Source: Catenulispora pinistramenti | GTDB taxonomy: Bacteria > Actinomycetota > Actinomycetes > Streptomycetales > Catenulisporaceae | DNA length: 64,000 nucleotides | Assembly (NCBI RefSeq): GCF_018274385.1 | Contig: NZ_JAAFYZ010000011.1 | Location: forward strand, 1 to 64,000 | Direction of reading: 5' to 3' | Shown: piece after piece, positions 1 to 7,796 of the stretch | How positions within the stretch are numbered: the stretch's first letter is position 1 | Layout of the letters: every line of letters starts with the position of its first letter | The notes under the pieces: generated by a model | Told to the model about the DNA's origin: nothing | Databases searched by the model: none | What the model saw: the letters and a program-made list of their open reading frames with translations, nothing else | Made by a program: the position numbers and the translations under genes

Positions 1-1437
1 GTGGGCGACCGGGGCGGGGCGTTGGGCGCCGCCGGCTCCGGTTCCGGTGCCGCCGCCGGAGCCAGTGCCAGCGCGCGGCGCGGAGTCGGCTGTAGAGCTC
101 GAGACAGGCCGAATTTCCGTTGCCGGGCCATCGATGGCGTCCTGTTCCGGCATCGCCAGCGGCGGCACCGGGAACAGGCTCTCGCCGTCGATGGTCAGCG
201 GCTCGCGGCTGGTGGCCAGCACCCGCAGCCCCGGCGCCCGGCCGAGCAGGGTCTCGGCCAGATCGGCGGCGGCGCCGATCAGATGCTCGCAGTTGTCCAG
301 GATCAGCAGGATCCGCTTCTCGGCCAGCGCCTCGACCAGGTGGTCGATCGCGCTGCGCAGCATCGCGGCGGCGGCCGCGGGCGAACCGCCGGCGCTCATC
401 AGCTTCGTCTCGCGCGGACCGAGCGCCGAGAGCACCGCCTGCGGCACCTCGCCGGGATCGGTGACCGGGGCGAGCTCGGCGAGCCAGGCGCCGTCCGGGA
501 AGCGTTCCAGCACCCGCTGCGCCGCCTCGCCGGCCAGCCGGGTCTTGCCCGCCCCGCCCGGACCGACCAGCGTCACCAGCCGCGAGGCGTCGAGCATCTT
601 GCCGATCCGCGCGACTTCCTCCTCCCGGCCGACGAAGCTGGTCAGCCGGGCCTTGAGGTTGGTGCGCGGCGCGTGCTCGGCGGTCGGCGGCGCCAACGCC
701 GGATCGCTGCGCAGCACCGCGAGATGGACCTCGGCCAACTCCTTCGACGGGTCGATGCCGAGCTGGTCGGCCAGCGCCCGCCGAACCTGCTCGTAGCCGG
801 CCAGCGCGTCGGCCTGCCGCCCCACCGCATACAGGGCCCTGACATGGAGCGCGGCGACGTTCTCCCGCAGCGGGTGCTCGGCGCTGAGCGCTTCGAGCTC
901 GGCCAGCGCCTCGGCGGCCTGGCCCAACCGCAGCTCGGCGTCCAGCCGGTCGATCAACGCGGCCAGCCGCAACTCGTCCAGCCGCGCGGCCGGTGCCACC
1001 GCGAACGCCGCGTCGGCCACGTCCGCCAACGCCGGACCGCGCCACAACGCCAACGCCGCGCGCAACGTCGCCCGCGCCGCCGAGGGATCGTCGGCCCGCA
1101 ACGCCTCGCGCCCCGAGCGCGACAACGACTCGAACCGCACCGCGTCCACCGACTCCGGCGCGATCGCCAGCCGGTACCCGCCCGGTGCCGCGGCGAGCAG
1201 CGCTGGATCGCCGAGCACCTTGCGCACCCGGGAGATCAACGACTGCAACGCGTTCGCGGCCCCCTCGGGCGGCTCGTCGCCCCACAGCGCGTCGACGAGC
1301 GCCGCGACGGTGACGGCCCGCCCGGGGTCCAGCGCGAGCCGGGACATCAGGGTGCGCAGACGCACGCCGCCCACGGTCACCGGCGCGCCGTCCACGCGGA
1401 TCTCCAGTGGGCCCAGGATCGATACGGTCAGCGGCAC
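1..1437 (-). CDS. SARP/AfsR-type transcriptional regulator, N-terminal part
   Basis: Reading the minus strand from a GTG at 1437 gives about 479 residues running off the window edge. Residues 1-90 look like an OmpR-type winged-helix domain and about 95-245 like the bacterial transcriptional activation (BTAD) domain. An NB-ARC/STAND ATPase follows, with Walker A GPGGAGKTR near residue 292 and Walker B LLILDNCEH near 378. The last visible stretch is a Gly/Thr/Ala-rich linker of the kind often seen inside this ATPase module. SARP proteins of this size are ATP-dependent activators of nearby, often secondary-metabolism, genes. It is divergent from an SDR gene, with only about 70 bp between them. 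The C-terminal sensor repeats lie outside the window, so the target is unknown. Confidence 0.85.
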   Translation of the reverse strand, partial: MPLTVSILGPLEIRVDGAPVTVGGVRLRTLMSRLALDPGRAVTVAALVDALWGDEPPEGAANALQSLISRVRKVLGDPALLAAAPGGYRLAIAPESVDAVRFESLSRSGREALRADDPSAARATLRAALALWRGPALADVADAAFAVAPAARLDELRLAALIDRLDAELRLGQAAEALAELEALSAEHPLRENVAALHVRALYAVGRQADALAGYEQVRRALADQLGIDPSKELAEVHLAVLRSDPALAPPTAEHAPRTNLKARLTSFVGREEEVARIGKMLDASRLVTLVGPGGAGKTRLAGEAAQRVLERFPDGAWLAELAPVTDPGEVPQAVLSALGPRETKLMSAGGSPAAAAAMLRSAIDHLVEALAEKRILLILDNCEHLIGAAADLAETLLGRAPGLRVLATSREPLTIDGESLFPVPPLAMPEQDAIDGPATEIRPVSSSTADSAPRAGTGSGGGTGTGAGGAQRPAPVAH

Positions 1438-1484
1438 CGTCCCAGTCTGGCACGCGGGCGGGGCCCGGGTCGGCTTCCCAACCT

Positions 1485-1498
1485 AACACTTGCTTGGT
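1485..1498. promoter_or_regulatory. Candidate KstR2-like operator
   Basis: The 14-mer AACACTTGCTTGGT lies 12 bp before the first SDR start. It matches 8 of the 10 fixed positions of AnCAAGnnCTTGnT, the KstR2 site I recall from mycobacterial cholesterol-ring catabolism. It is part of a larger imperfect dyad, 1481-1498. No kstR2 gene is in view, so regulator identity is inference. Confidence 0.4.
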
Positions 1499-1510
1499 AC
1501 GCTCCGCCCC

Positions 1511-2281
1511 GTGCCCCTCTCCCTCGACCTGACCGGCCGCGTCGCCCTGGTCACCGGCGGCGCCCGGGGCGTCGGCCGCGGCGTCACGGCCCGGCTGCTG
1601 GCCGCCGGGGCGACCGTCGTCAGCTGCGGGCGGACCGCACCGGAGACACCGCTGCCCGCCGGCGCGGAGCACCGGACCGCCGACGTCCGCGCCCCCGAGC
1701 AAGTTCGGGAGCTGATCGAGGGCATCGCCGCCGACCACGGCCGACTGGACCTCGTCGTCAACAACGCCGGCGGCGCGCCCTACGCCCTGGCCGCCGAAGC
1801 GAGCCCGCGCTTCTCGGCGGCGATCGTCGGCCTGAACCTGTTGGCCCCGTTGACGGTCGCGCAGGAAGCAAACGGGGTTATGCAGCGGCAGATCGACGGC
1901 GGCCACATCATCAACATCTCCAGCGAAAGCGCTCGGCGGGCCAGCCCCGGCACCGCCGTATATGGCGCCGCCAAGGCCGGGCTGGAGAACCTGACGCGCA
2001 CGCTCGCGGTCGAGTGGGCCCCGAAGGTGCGGGTCAACGCCATCACGGTCGGGCCGGTGCGCACCGAGCAGTCGCACCTGCACTACGGCGATGAGGCCGG
2101 GGTCGCCGCCGTCGCGCGCACCATCGCCCTGGGCCGACTGGCGGAGCCCGACGACGTCGGCGATCTGTGTGTCCTGCTGGCATCGCCGTTCGCTTCCTAC
2201 GTCAACGGCAGCGCCATACTCCTGGATGGCGGCGGTACCCGCCCGGCGTTCCTCGACGCCGCCAACGCCGAACACTTGTGA
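1511..2281 (+). CDS. SDR family oxidoreductase
   Basis: A 256-residue classical short-chain dehydrogenase. The nucleotide-binding motif TGGARGVG lies near residues 15-22, NNAGG near 87, and the catalytic Ser plus YGAAK (Tyr/Lys) in the centre. The C-terminus has the usual VNGSAILLDGG closing motif. GTG 1511 was chosen because homologous SDRs begin a few residues before the Rossmann motif; an in-frame TTG at 1490 would add seven residues and overlap the candidate operator. The next SDR starts 9 bp downstream, so the two are probably one operon. Paired SDRs of this kind occur in steroid or lipid ring catabolism of mycobacteria, but the substrate here is not determined. Confidence 0.85.
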   Translation: MPLSLDLTGRVALVTGGARGVGRGVTARLLAAGATVVSCGRTAPETPLPAGAEHRTADVRAPEQVRELIEGIAADHGRLDLVVNNAGGAPYALAAEASPRFSAAIVGLNLLAPLTVAQEANGVMQRQIDGGHIINISSESARRASPGTAVYGAAKAGLENLTRTLAVEWAPKVRVNAITVGPVRTEQSHLHYGDEAGVAAVARTIALGRLAEPDDVGDLCVLLASPFASYVNGSAILLDGGGTRPAFLDAANAEHL

Positions 2282-2290
2282 GGAGCAGTC

Positions 2291-3196
2291 ATGGCAGGGA
2301 TCTGCGAAGGCCGCGTGGCCGTCGTCACCGGAGCCGGCCGCGGTCTGGGCCGCGCGCACGCCCTGGAGTTCGCCAGACAGGGTGCCAAGGTCGTGGTCAA
2401 CGACCTCGGCGTGGGCCCGGACGGCCGGGACGGCAGCGACGCTCCGGCGCAGGAGGTCGTCACCGAGATCGTGAAGGCCGGGGGCGAGGCGGTCGCCGAC
2501 CACCACGACATCGCCTCCTGGGACGGCGCCGCGGCCCTGGTGCAGACCGCCCTGGAGGCGTTCGGCAAGCTCGACGTCCTGGTCAACAACGCCGGGTTCC
2601 TGCGCGACCGGATGCTGGTCAACCTCTCCGAGCAGGACTGGGACGACGTCGTCCGGGTCCACCTCAAGGGGCACTTCCTGACCCTGCGGCATGCCGGCGC
2701 GCACTGGCGCGACCAGTACAAGCTCGGCAACCTCAACGACGCGCGCGTCATCAACACCAGCTCCGGCGCGGGCCTGCTCGGCTCGGTCGGCCAGGGCAAC
2801 TACGCGGCGGCCAAGGCCGGCATCGCGGCGCTGACCATCCAGGCCGCCGCCGAACTCGGGCGTTACGGCGTCACCGTCAACGCGATCGCCCCGGCCGCCC
2901 GCACCCGGATGACCGAGGGGCCGTTCAGCACGATGATGGCCGCGCCGGACGACGGCTTCGACGCCATGGCGCCGGAGAACGTCTCGCCGCTGGTGGTCTG
3001 GCTCGGCTCGGACCGCTCCCGGGCGGTCAGCGGCCGGGTCTTCGAGGTCGAGGGCGGCCGCATCGGCGTCGCCGACGGCTGGCAGCACGGGCCGACCGTG
3101 GACAAGGGCGCGCGCTGGGAGCCGGCCGAGCTGGACGCGGTGGTCGCCGGGCTGATCGGACAGGCGCCGGTGCCGGGGCCGGTTTACGGGGGTTGA
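2291..3196 (+). CDS. SDR family oxidoreductase, Rv3548c/HSD17B4-like
   Basis: A 301-residue SDR with TGAGRGLGRAHAL near residues 13-25, a long NDLG insert after the second beta strand, NNAG, and YAAAK as catalytic Tyr/Lys. The RGLGRAHAL/NDLG signature is typical of SDRs related to the dehydrogenase domain of multifunctional beta-oxidation proteins and of mycobacterial Rv3548c-like enzymes. The probable reaction is NAD-dependent oxidation of a 3-hydroxyacyl-CoA or hydroxysteroid-derived substrate; that substrate class is inference from family resemblance. It starts 9 bp after the preceding SDR, with AGGAG upstream of ATG 2291, and is longer than most SDRs because of a C-terminal extension. Confidence 0.85.
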   Translation: MAGICEGRVAVVTGAGRGLGRAHALEFARQGAKVVVNDLGVGPDGRDGSDAPAQEVVTEIVKAGGEAVADHHDIASWDGAAALVQTALEAFGKLDVLVNNAGFLRDRMLVNLSEQDWDDVVRVHLKGHFLTLRHAGAHWRDQYKLGNLNDARVINTSSGAGLLGSVGQGNYAAAKAGIAALTIQAAAELGRYGVTVNAIAPAARTRMTEGPFSTMMAAPDDGFDAMAPENVSPLVVWLGSDRSRAVSGRVFEVEGGRIGVADGWQHGPTVDKGARWEPAELDAVVAGLIGQAPVPGPVYGG

Positions 3197-3227
3197 GGCC
3201 TGCCTGCCCGAGCTCCGCCTGCCCGAG

Positions 3228-3254
3228 CGTAGTATGCCTATTAGAAATACTACG
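3228..3254. promoter_or_regulatory. Perfect inverted repeat, probable operator
   Basis: CGTAGTAT and ATACTACG (8-bp perfect arms, 11-bp spacer) lie 14 bp before the third SDR start in an AT-rich patch unlike its surroundings. Position and symmetry suggest a repressor site, of TetR type by size. No cognate regulator is adjacent. Confidence 0.6.
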
Positions 3255-3268
3255 AAGTGGAGCAAACC

Positions 3269-4000
3269 ATGGGCAGGGTCACGGGCAAGGTCGCGGTCGT
3301 CACCGGCGGTGCGCGGGGACTGGGCGCGGCACAGGTCCGCGCGCTGGCCGCCGAGGGCGCGAAGGTGCTGGTCACCGACGTGCTGGTGGCCGAGGGCGCG
3401 AAGCTGGCCGCCGAGCTGGGGCCGGACGTGCGGTTCGCCGAGCTCGACGTCACCGACTTCGCCCGGTGGCAGGCGGTGCTCGCCCAGGCCGCCACGGTGT
3501 TCGGCGCGCCGGTGAACGTGCTGGTCAACAACGCCGGCATCGTGAAGGAGGCGTCGATCGAGAACACCTCGGAGGCCGACTTCCGCAAGGTGATCGACGT
3601 CAACGAGGTCGGCGTCTTCCTCGGCATCAAGGCCGCGATCCCGCTGATGCGGGCGGCCGGCGGCGGCTCGATCGTCAACATCTCCTCGATCGGCGGCATC
3701 ATCGCCTTCACCAACATCCCCGGCTACGTGGCCAGCAAGTGGGCCGTGCGCGGGCTGACCAAGGCGGCCGCGCAGGAACTCGGACCGGAGCGGATCCGGG
3801 TCAACTCGGTGCACCCGGGCTTCATCGAGACCGAGATGACCGTCGGGACCGGCACCGAGCAGATCGCCGCGATCCAGCCGCTGCGCAGGCAGGGCCGGCC
3901 CGAGGAGGTCGCCACCCTGGTGCTGTTCCTGGCCTCCGAGGAGGCCTCATACGTCACCGGTGCGGAGTTCGTCGCCGATGGCGGTTTCACCACCATGTGA
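3269..4000 (+). CDS. SDR family oxidoreductase, 3-alpha/20-beta-hydroxysteroid dehydrogenase-like
   Basis: A 243-residue SDR with TGGARGLGAAQ near residues 13-23, D at the end of the second strand (an NAD preference mark), NNAG, ISSIGG for the catalytic Ser, and YVASK. The pattern GARGLG with HPGFIETEM resembles bacterial 3-alpha,20-beta-hydroxysteroid dehydrogenases. ATG 3269 is preferred over GTG 3257 because GTGGAG stands 7 bp upstream as a ribosome-binding site. It has its own promoter region with a perfect inverted repeat, so it is probably regulated apart from the two SDRs upstream. Confidence 0.85.
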   Translation: MGRVTGKVAVVTGGARGLGAAQVRALAAEGAKVLVTDVLVAEGAKLAAELGPDVRFAELDVTDFARWQAVLAQAATVFGAPVNVLVNNAGIVKEASIENTSEADFRKVIDVNEVGVFLGIKAAIPLMRAAGGGSIVNISSIGGIIAFTNIPGYVASKWAVRGLTKAAAQELGPERIRVNSVHPGFIETEMTVGTGTEQIAAIQPLRRQGRPEEVATLVLFLASEEASYVTGAEFVADGGFTTM

Positions 4001-4092
4001 CGCCCCTGTCATGGGATAGCCTCGCCTGTCGGAGCGTCCAAGAGGTCCGGACGATCTGCGATGACCTGGATGATCCGAACGGAGCGGCGAAG

Positions 4093-4803
4093 ATGCGGGT
4101 GTCACTGCGGCACGGTCGATGGGCGGTGCTGGCGGCGGTCGGCGTGCTGGCGCTGGCGGGCTGCGGCTCGTCCGGCAGCTCGAAGGGGTCCACGGCCAGC
4201 GGGTCCGGCGGCACGTCCGCGGCCGGCTCGTCGTCCAGCGCCGCTTCGGGGGCCAAGAGCTGGTCCAAGGAACCGGCGATGACCATCGACCCGGGCAAGA
4301 AGTACACGATGGTCCTGCACACCTCGCAGGGCGACATCACGATCGCCATGGACGCCGCCAAGGCCCCGCACGCGGTGAACTCCTTCAACTTCCTGGCCGC
4401 GCAGCACTTCTTCGACGGCAGCTACTGCCACCGGCTGTCCACCTCGGCCGGCCTGCAGATGCTGCAGTGCGGCGACCCGACGGCCGGCGCCACCCCGAAG
4501 GCCACCGACGGTCAGAACGGTCCGGGCTACCAGTTCCAGGACGAGAACCTGACCGGTGCCACGTACCCGGCCGGGACCGTGGCGATGGCCAACGCCGGAC
4601 CGAACACCAACGGCTCGCAGTTCTTCCTGGTCTTCGGCGACAGCCAGCTCCAGCCGGCCTACACCCCCTTCGGCACCATCACCGACGGCATGGGCGTCCT
4701 GGCCCACGTCGCCTCCGGCGGCATCAGCGACCCGGGCCAGGACGGCACCGGCCGCCCGACCATCCCGGTCGAGCTCAAGTCGGTCTCGGTCACCGCGAGC
4801 TGA
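4093..4803 (+). CDS. Lipoprotein peptidyl-prolyl cis-trans isomerase (cyclophilin type)
   Basis: A 236-residue protein. A Lys/Arg-containing start, hydrophobic core and lipobox LALAGC (Cys about residue 20) mark a lipoprotein anchored outside the membrane. A Ser/Gly/Ala-rich linker of about 40 residues follows. The cyclophilin domain (about 68-235) carries HRLS with the catalytic Arg, the QCGDP segment, GTVAMANAGPNTNGSQFF and the YTPFG segment. Two cysteines flank the active-site region and could form a disulphide in the oxidising exterior. It should catalyse proline isomerisation in secreted proteins. It stands alone between the SDRs and the sigma operon. Confidence 0.9.
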   Translation: MRVSLRHGRWAVLAAVGVLALAGCGSSGSSKGSTASGSGGTSAAGSSSSAASGAKSWSKEPAMTIDPGKKYTMVLHTSQGDITIAMDAAKAPHAVNSFNFLAAQHFFDGSYCHRLSTSAGLQMLQCGDPTAGATPKATDGQNGPGYQFQDENLTGATYPAGTVAMANAGPNTNGSQFFLVFGDSQLQPAYTPFGTITDGMGVLAHVASGGISDPGQDGTGRPTIPVELKSVSVTAS

Positions 4804-4959
4804 CCGGAGCGCGCGGCGATGTGAAACGCGCGGCGATGTAACCCGGAATCCCGTCGGCCGGTGTGTCCAGTGATGAACTGGCCACCGACCGATGAGGGGC
4901 GGGGAATGGAAGGGACGATCGCCGAACGGCGATTGCGGATGCGAGGCGGGGGAGCGGCG

Positions 4960-5466
4960 GTGAAGGCCGCGCAAGAGGAGTCGTTCCGCGAGTTCGTCGA
5001 AGGCTCCTGGCACCGCCTGCTGCGCACCGCGTACCTGCTGACCGGCGACCACGGCGCTGCCGAGGACCTGGTGCAGACCGCGCTCATGCGCACCTACCGG
5101 CACTGGGGCCGGATCGAGGACTACGAGGCCCCCGAGGCCTACGTCCGCCGGGTGATGGTCAACGTCAACATCTCGGCGTGGCGGCGCCGCAAGGCGGTCG
5201 TGCACGTGGTGGCCGAGCCGCCGGAGCCGGCGGCCGGGGCGGGGGATCATCAGAACACGTACGCGGTCCGCGACGAACTGTGGCGCGCGGTCTGCGCGAT
5301 GTCGCCGCGCATGCGCACCGCCTTCGTGCTGCGCTATTTCGAGGACCTGACCGAGGCCGAGGTGGCCACGGCGATGGGCTGCGCGGTCGGCACGGTGAAG
5401 AGCCAGATCTCGCGCGGGCTGACGAAGCTGCGCAACGACCTGCAAGCCGAGGGGAGTTTCCGATGA
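4960..5466 (+). CDS. SigE-family RNA polymerase sigma-70 factor (ECF type)
   Basis: About 168 residues. Region 2 contains [22 protein letters not shown] and EDLVQTALMRTYRHW; region 4 contains LRYFEDLTEAEVATAMGCAVGTVKSQISRGL, the usual helix-turn-helix of this actinobacterial family. GTG 4960 with GGGGGAG about 6 bp upstream gives the normal family length. ATG 4906 is an alternative that would add 18 residues. The stop codon overlaps the start of the next gene (ATGA), so the sigma factor and its membrane partner are translationally coupled. The partner probably controls its activity. The stimulus is unknown. Confidence 0.88.
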   Translation: MKAAQEESFREFVEGSWHRLLRTAYLLTGDHGAAEDLVQTALMRTYRHWGRIEDYEAPEAYVRRVMVNVNISAWRRRKAVVHVVAEPPEPAAGAGDHQNTYAVRDELWRAVCAMSPRMRTAFVLRYFEDLTEAEVATAMGCAVGTVKSQISRGLTKLRNDLQAEGSFR

Positions 5467-6848
5467 GTGCCGACAAGCCGATGCGCGCCGACAAGCCGGC
5501 GAGCGACCCCGGCGACGAAGTCCTGGAGAACGAGTTCCGCGCCATGTTCGCCGAACGCTCCGAGACGGTGCGGATGGCGACGGCGCCGTACGCGTCGGTG
5601 CGTCAGCGGATCGCCGCGGCCCGCCGCAAGCGCCGGCTGCGGCTCGGCAGCGCCGGCGTCGCGTTCGCGGTGGCGGCGGTCGGGATCGGGGTGTGGGCCG
5701 CGGTGCCGGGGCGGCATCAGGCCGCGGTGGCACCGACGACCACGACCCCGGCGTCCGGCGCCCCCGCGAAGTACCTGTACGCCGACGGCCGCACCGAGAT
5801 CCCGGCCGGGCCGTTGCAGCAGGCCGCGCTGGCCTGGCTGCGGGCGAACTACCACGGCGACCTGAGCGGGCTCACCGTGGTGACCACCTTCGACCAGGGC
5901 GCCCAGGCCGCCGCGAACGTCTCACCCGGCGACAGCGGCGTCGCGGTCGTCGACCCGCGGACCGGCGCCGTGCTGGGGCTCGGCGGAGCCTGGGACACGC
6001 CGCTGCCCGTCGCCGACCTCATGAAGCCGATCGTGCTGGCGGCGGCGTTCCAGACCGGGCACTACACCCCCGATTCCAAGGAGCCGCTGGACGCTCAGAA
6101 CCACCCGGTGTACTGGCCCACCGGGAGCGAGAAGAACCCCCTGACCTTCATGTCGGGAAACCAACAGTTCAACTGGCCGCCGGAATCACCCAGCACCACG
6201 ATCCACGACATCGACGTCACGCTGACCCAGGCCGCCGAGTCGGGCGCCAACGAACCGTTCGCGCAGCTGGAACTCGCGGCCGACGTGGGGCCGTCCGCGG
6301 TCTACCAACTCGCCATGCGCATGGGGATGCCGAAGAGCAGCCCGGAATTCTTTCCCGTGCCGGCGCTGGTACTGGGGATGGCGCAGGAGACCCCGTTGAC
6401 GATGGCGAGCGTCTACGCGACCTTCGACAACGGCGGTATCCGGCACGACCCCAGGATGGTCGGGCAACTGCTCGCCGCGAACGGGGGGAACGTGTGGATG
6501 CCGCCCGACACCTCCGCCCGGGTCCTGTCGCAGAGCACTGCGGACCAGGTCACCGCCGTCCTGCACGCGCAACTCTTCAACGGTCCCACCGTCATCGGCG
6601 TGAATTCCATCGCGGCCGCGGACCGCTCCGGGTTGTGGGCCGCCGCCGGAGCCCCGAGCTCGGAGGAGGCGGCCTGGCTCACGGGGGGTGATGCGCACTA
6701 CGTGGTCTCGGTGGGGGCGTTCTCGAAGACCTCCGCCGGCCCGCTCAGGCCGATGGGCGACGATCACCATGGCGGCGTCGATATCGGTAGTGAGTACGCC
6801 GGGTCGATCTGGGCCGATGTGATGGGGAGGCTGCCGACCCGCGACTGA
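5463..6848 (+). CDS. Membrane anti-sigma-like protein with inactive penicillin-binding transpeptidase domain
   Basis: 461 residues: a cytoplasmic N-terminus of about 55 residues, one membrane segment near 62-81, a Thr/Pro linker, then an outer domain resembling class A PBP transpeptidases. Fold landmarks survive: KPIVLAAAF near 188, NEPFAQL near 263, LGMAQETPLTMASVYATFDNGG near 304-325, and AAWLTG near 403. All three catalytic motifs are broken: SxxK has Asp at 185 instead of Ser, SxN has Gly at 261, and KTG reads AAG at 394-396. It overlaps the sigma gene by 4 bp. The layout fits a sigma-factor regulator that may sense cell-wall material or beta-lactams; that role is inference. Confidence 0.8.
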   Translation: MSADKPMRADKPASDPGDEVLENEFRAMFAERSETVRMATAPYASVRQRIAAARRKRRLRLGSAGVAFAVAAVGIGVWAAVPGRHQAAVAPTTTTPASGAPAKYLYADGRTEIPAGPLQQAALAWLRANYHGDLSGLTVVTTFDQGAQAAANVSPGDSGVAVVDPRTGAVLGLGGAWDTPLPVADLMKPIVLAAAFQTGHYTPDSKEPLDAQNHPVYWPTGSEKNPLTFMSGNQQFNWPPESPSTTIHDIDVTLTQAAESGANEPFAQLELAADVGPSAVYQLAMRMGMPKSSPEFFPVPALVLGMAQETPLTMASVYATFDNGGIRHDPRMVGQLLAANGGNVWMPPDTSARVLSQSTADQVTAVLHAQLFNGPTVIGVNSIAAADRSGLWAAAGAPSSEEAAWLTGGDAHYVVSVGAFSKTSAGPLRPMGDDHHGGVDIGSEYAGSIWADVMGRLPTRD

Positions 6849-6866
6849 TCCCTTGCCGTGAACGGC

Positions 6867-6904
6867 GGATCCGCCGGGCGGCCTGAGCACCGCCCGGCGG
6901 ATCC
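6867..6904 (+). terminator. Strong hairpin terminator after the sigma operon
   Basis: GGATCCGCCGGGCGG and its exact complement form a 15-bp stem with an 8-base loop, starting 18 bp after the stop codon of the transpeptidase-like gene. There is no long T tract, as is common in high-GC actinomycetes. Confidence 0.75.
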
Positions 6905-6923
6905 GGGTTCTCATCCTCCGCGA

Positions 6924-7111
6924 CTAGACGATTGATTCCTGGGGGTACCGGCGCGAAACGGCTCGCAGCCTCTGGCTGCCAAGGGCTCAGTAGCGGCGCC
7001 TGGCCGCCCCGGCCGGCCACCCGAAGCCAACCAGGCTGAGGGCGGCCGTCCGTGACGCCCATGCTTGCTGCTGAGCCGTTTCGCAAGACTGCTTGTCAGC
7101 TGGCGGTCCTG
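6924..7111. repeat. Inverted-repeat element, copy A, left part
   Basis: Begins CTAGACGATTGATTCCTG and is about 90% identical over most of its length to 47334-47490. It has one extra block of about 25 bp, carrying a small hairpin, near 6963-6990. It breaks off at 7111, where the 3-kb insertion starts; its missing right end is found at 10182. It contains no convincing gene. It looks like a MITE-like non-autonomous element or a structured repeat. Confidence 0.8.
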
Positions 7112-7294
7112 CTAGGAGCGTGGGTCAGTAACACCAACCTGCTGTCGGGGTGTTGAGAAAAGTGCTCAGCGTATAGATGAATGTGCTCAGTCGTGGGGCC
7201 TTGGAGACGGCCCTGCCGACCGTGGCGGTGCCCGCTGGTGTTCATGACTCGCTGGCGGTCTGGACCTGGAGCGCGCGGGCGTAGGCTCTCAGGA

Positions 7295-7690
7295 ATGCGG
7301 ATCGGCGAGCTGTCAAAGCGCACGGGCGTGAGTCCGCGCTCACTGCGGTACTACGAAGAGCAAGGCTTGCTGGCCAGCTCACGCTCCGATGCGGGGCAGC
7401 GTCACTATTCCGATGCCGAGGTCCAGCGCGTGTCGCTCATCCGACGGCTGTTCGACGCGGGTATGTCCAGCCGGGTGATCGCGTCTGTGCTGCCGTGTGT
7501 GGACGTCCCCGGTGACCTGGGTATCGCCGAGGAGACGTTCACGGCGATGATGCGCGAGCGCGAGCGGATCGACGCCGATATCGCGCACCTGATCGAGACC
7601 CGGGATGCGCTCGACGTGCTGATCAAGGGCAATAGTCGACACCGGGCGGAGCTGTCCATGACGCCGGAACCGACGCACGGTCGCCCCTGA
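7295..7690 (+). CDS. MerR family transcriptional regulator
   Basis: 131 residues starting at ATG 7295 with AGGA just upstream. The N-terminus MRIGELSKRTGVSPRSLRYY is the diagnostic MerR helix-turn-helix, followed by EEQGLL, the RHYSDAEVQRVSLI wing and a coiled dimerisation helix near 80-110. No cysteine cluster for metals is visible, so it is not a mercury-type sensor. It lies at the left end of the insertion element, 106 bp before an oxidoreductase gene. The intergenic palindrome between the two is its likely operator. Close relatives often regulate an adjacent reductase in response to electrophiles; this is inference. Confidence 0.9.
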   Translation: MRIGELSKRTGVSPRSLRYYEEQGLLASSRSDAGQRHYSDAEVQRVSLIRRLFDAGMSSRVIASVLPCVDVPGDLGIAEETFTAMMRERERIDADIAHLIETRDALDVLIKGNSRHRAELSMTPEPTHGRP

Positions 7691-7714
7691 TGCTGTGACC
7701 TGCGTCTCAGTCGC

Positions 7715-7746
7715 TTGCCTTTGACATCGATGTCAGGGGTGAGGAT
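7715..7746 (+). promoter_or_regulatory. MerR-type promoter with palindromic operator
   Basis: The perfect 14-bp palindrome TGACATCGATGTCA (7722-7735) lies between a possible -35 TTGCCT (7715) and a weak -10 GAGGAT (7741), 20 bp apart. Long spacing with a dyad inside the spacer is the hallmark of MerR-activated promoters. It lies 51 bp before the oxidoreductase start. Confidence 0.55.
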
Positions 7747-7796
7747 GTCGACAGCGCCCGGAATAACCGGGTCGGTCATCCGGAAGGCGGCACGGT

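Noticed and set aside
1-2094. 697-codon plus-strand frame at the window start
   Set aside because: The minus strand encodes a clear SARP protein over 1-1437 and the SDR is in another plus frame from 1511.
6745-7086. Minus-strand frame in repeat copy A, and its counterpart at 47173-47478, sharing a NGSAASMG..DGRPQPGWLR peptide
   Set aside because: The similarity reflects the DNA repeat itself. The frames extend into unrelated neighbouring genes and have no start signals, so a conserved protein is unlikely.
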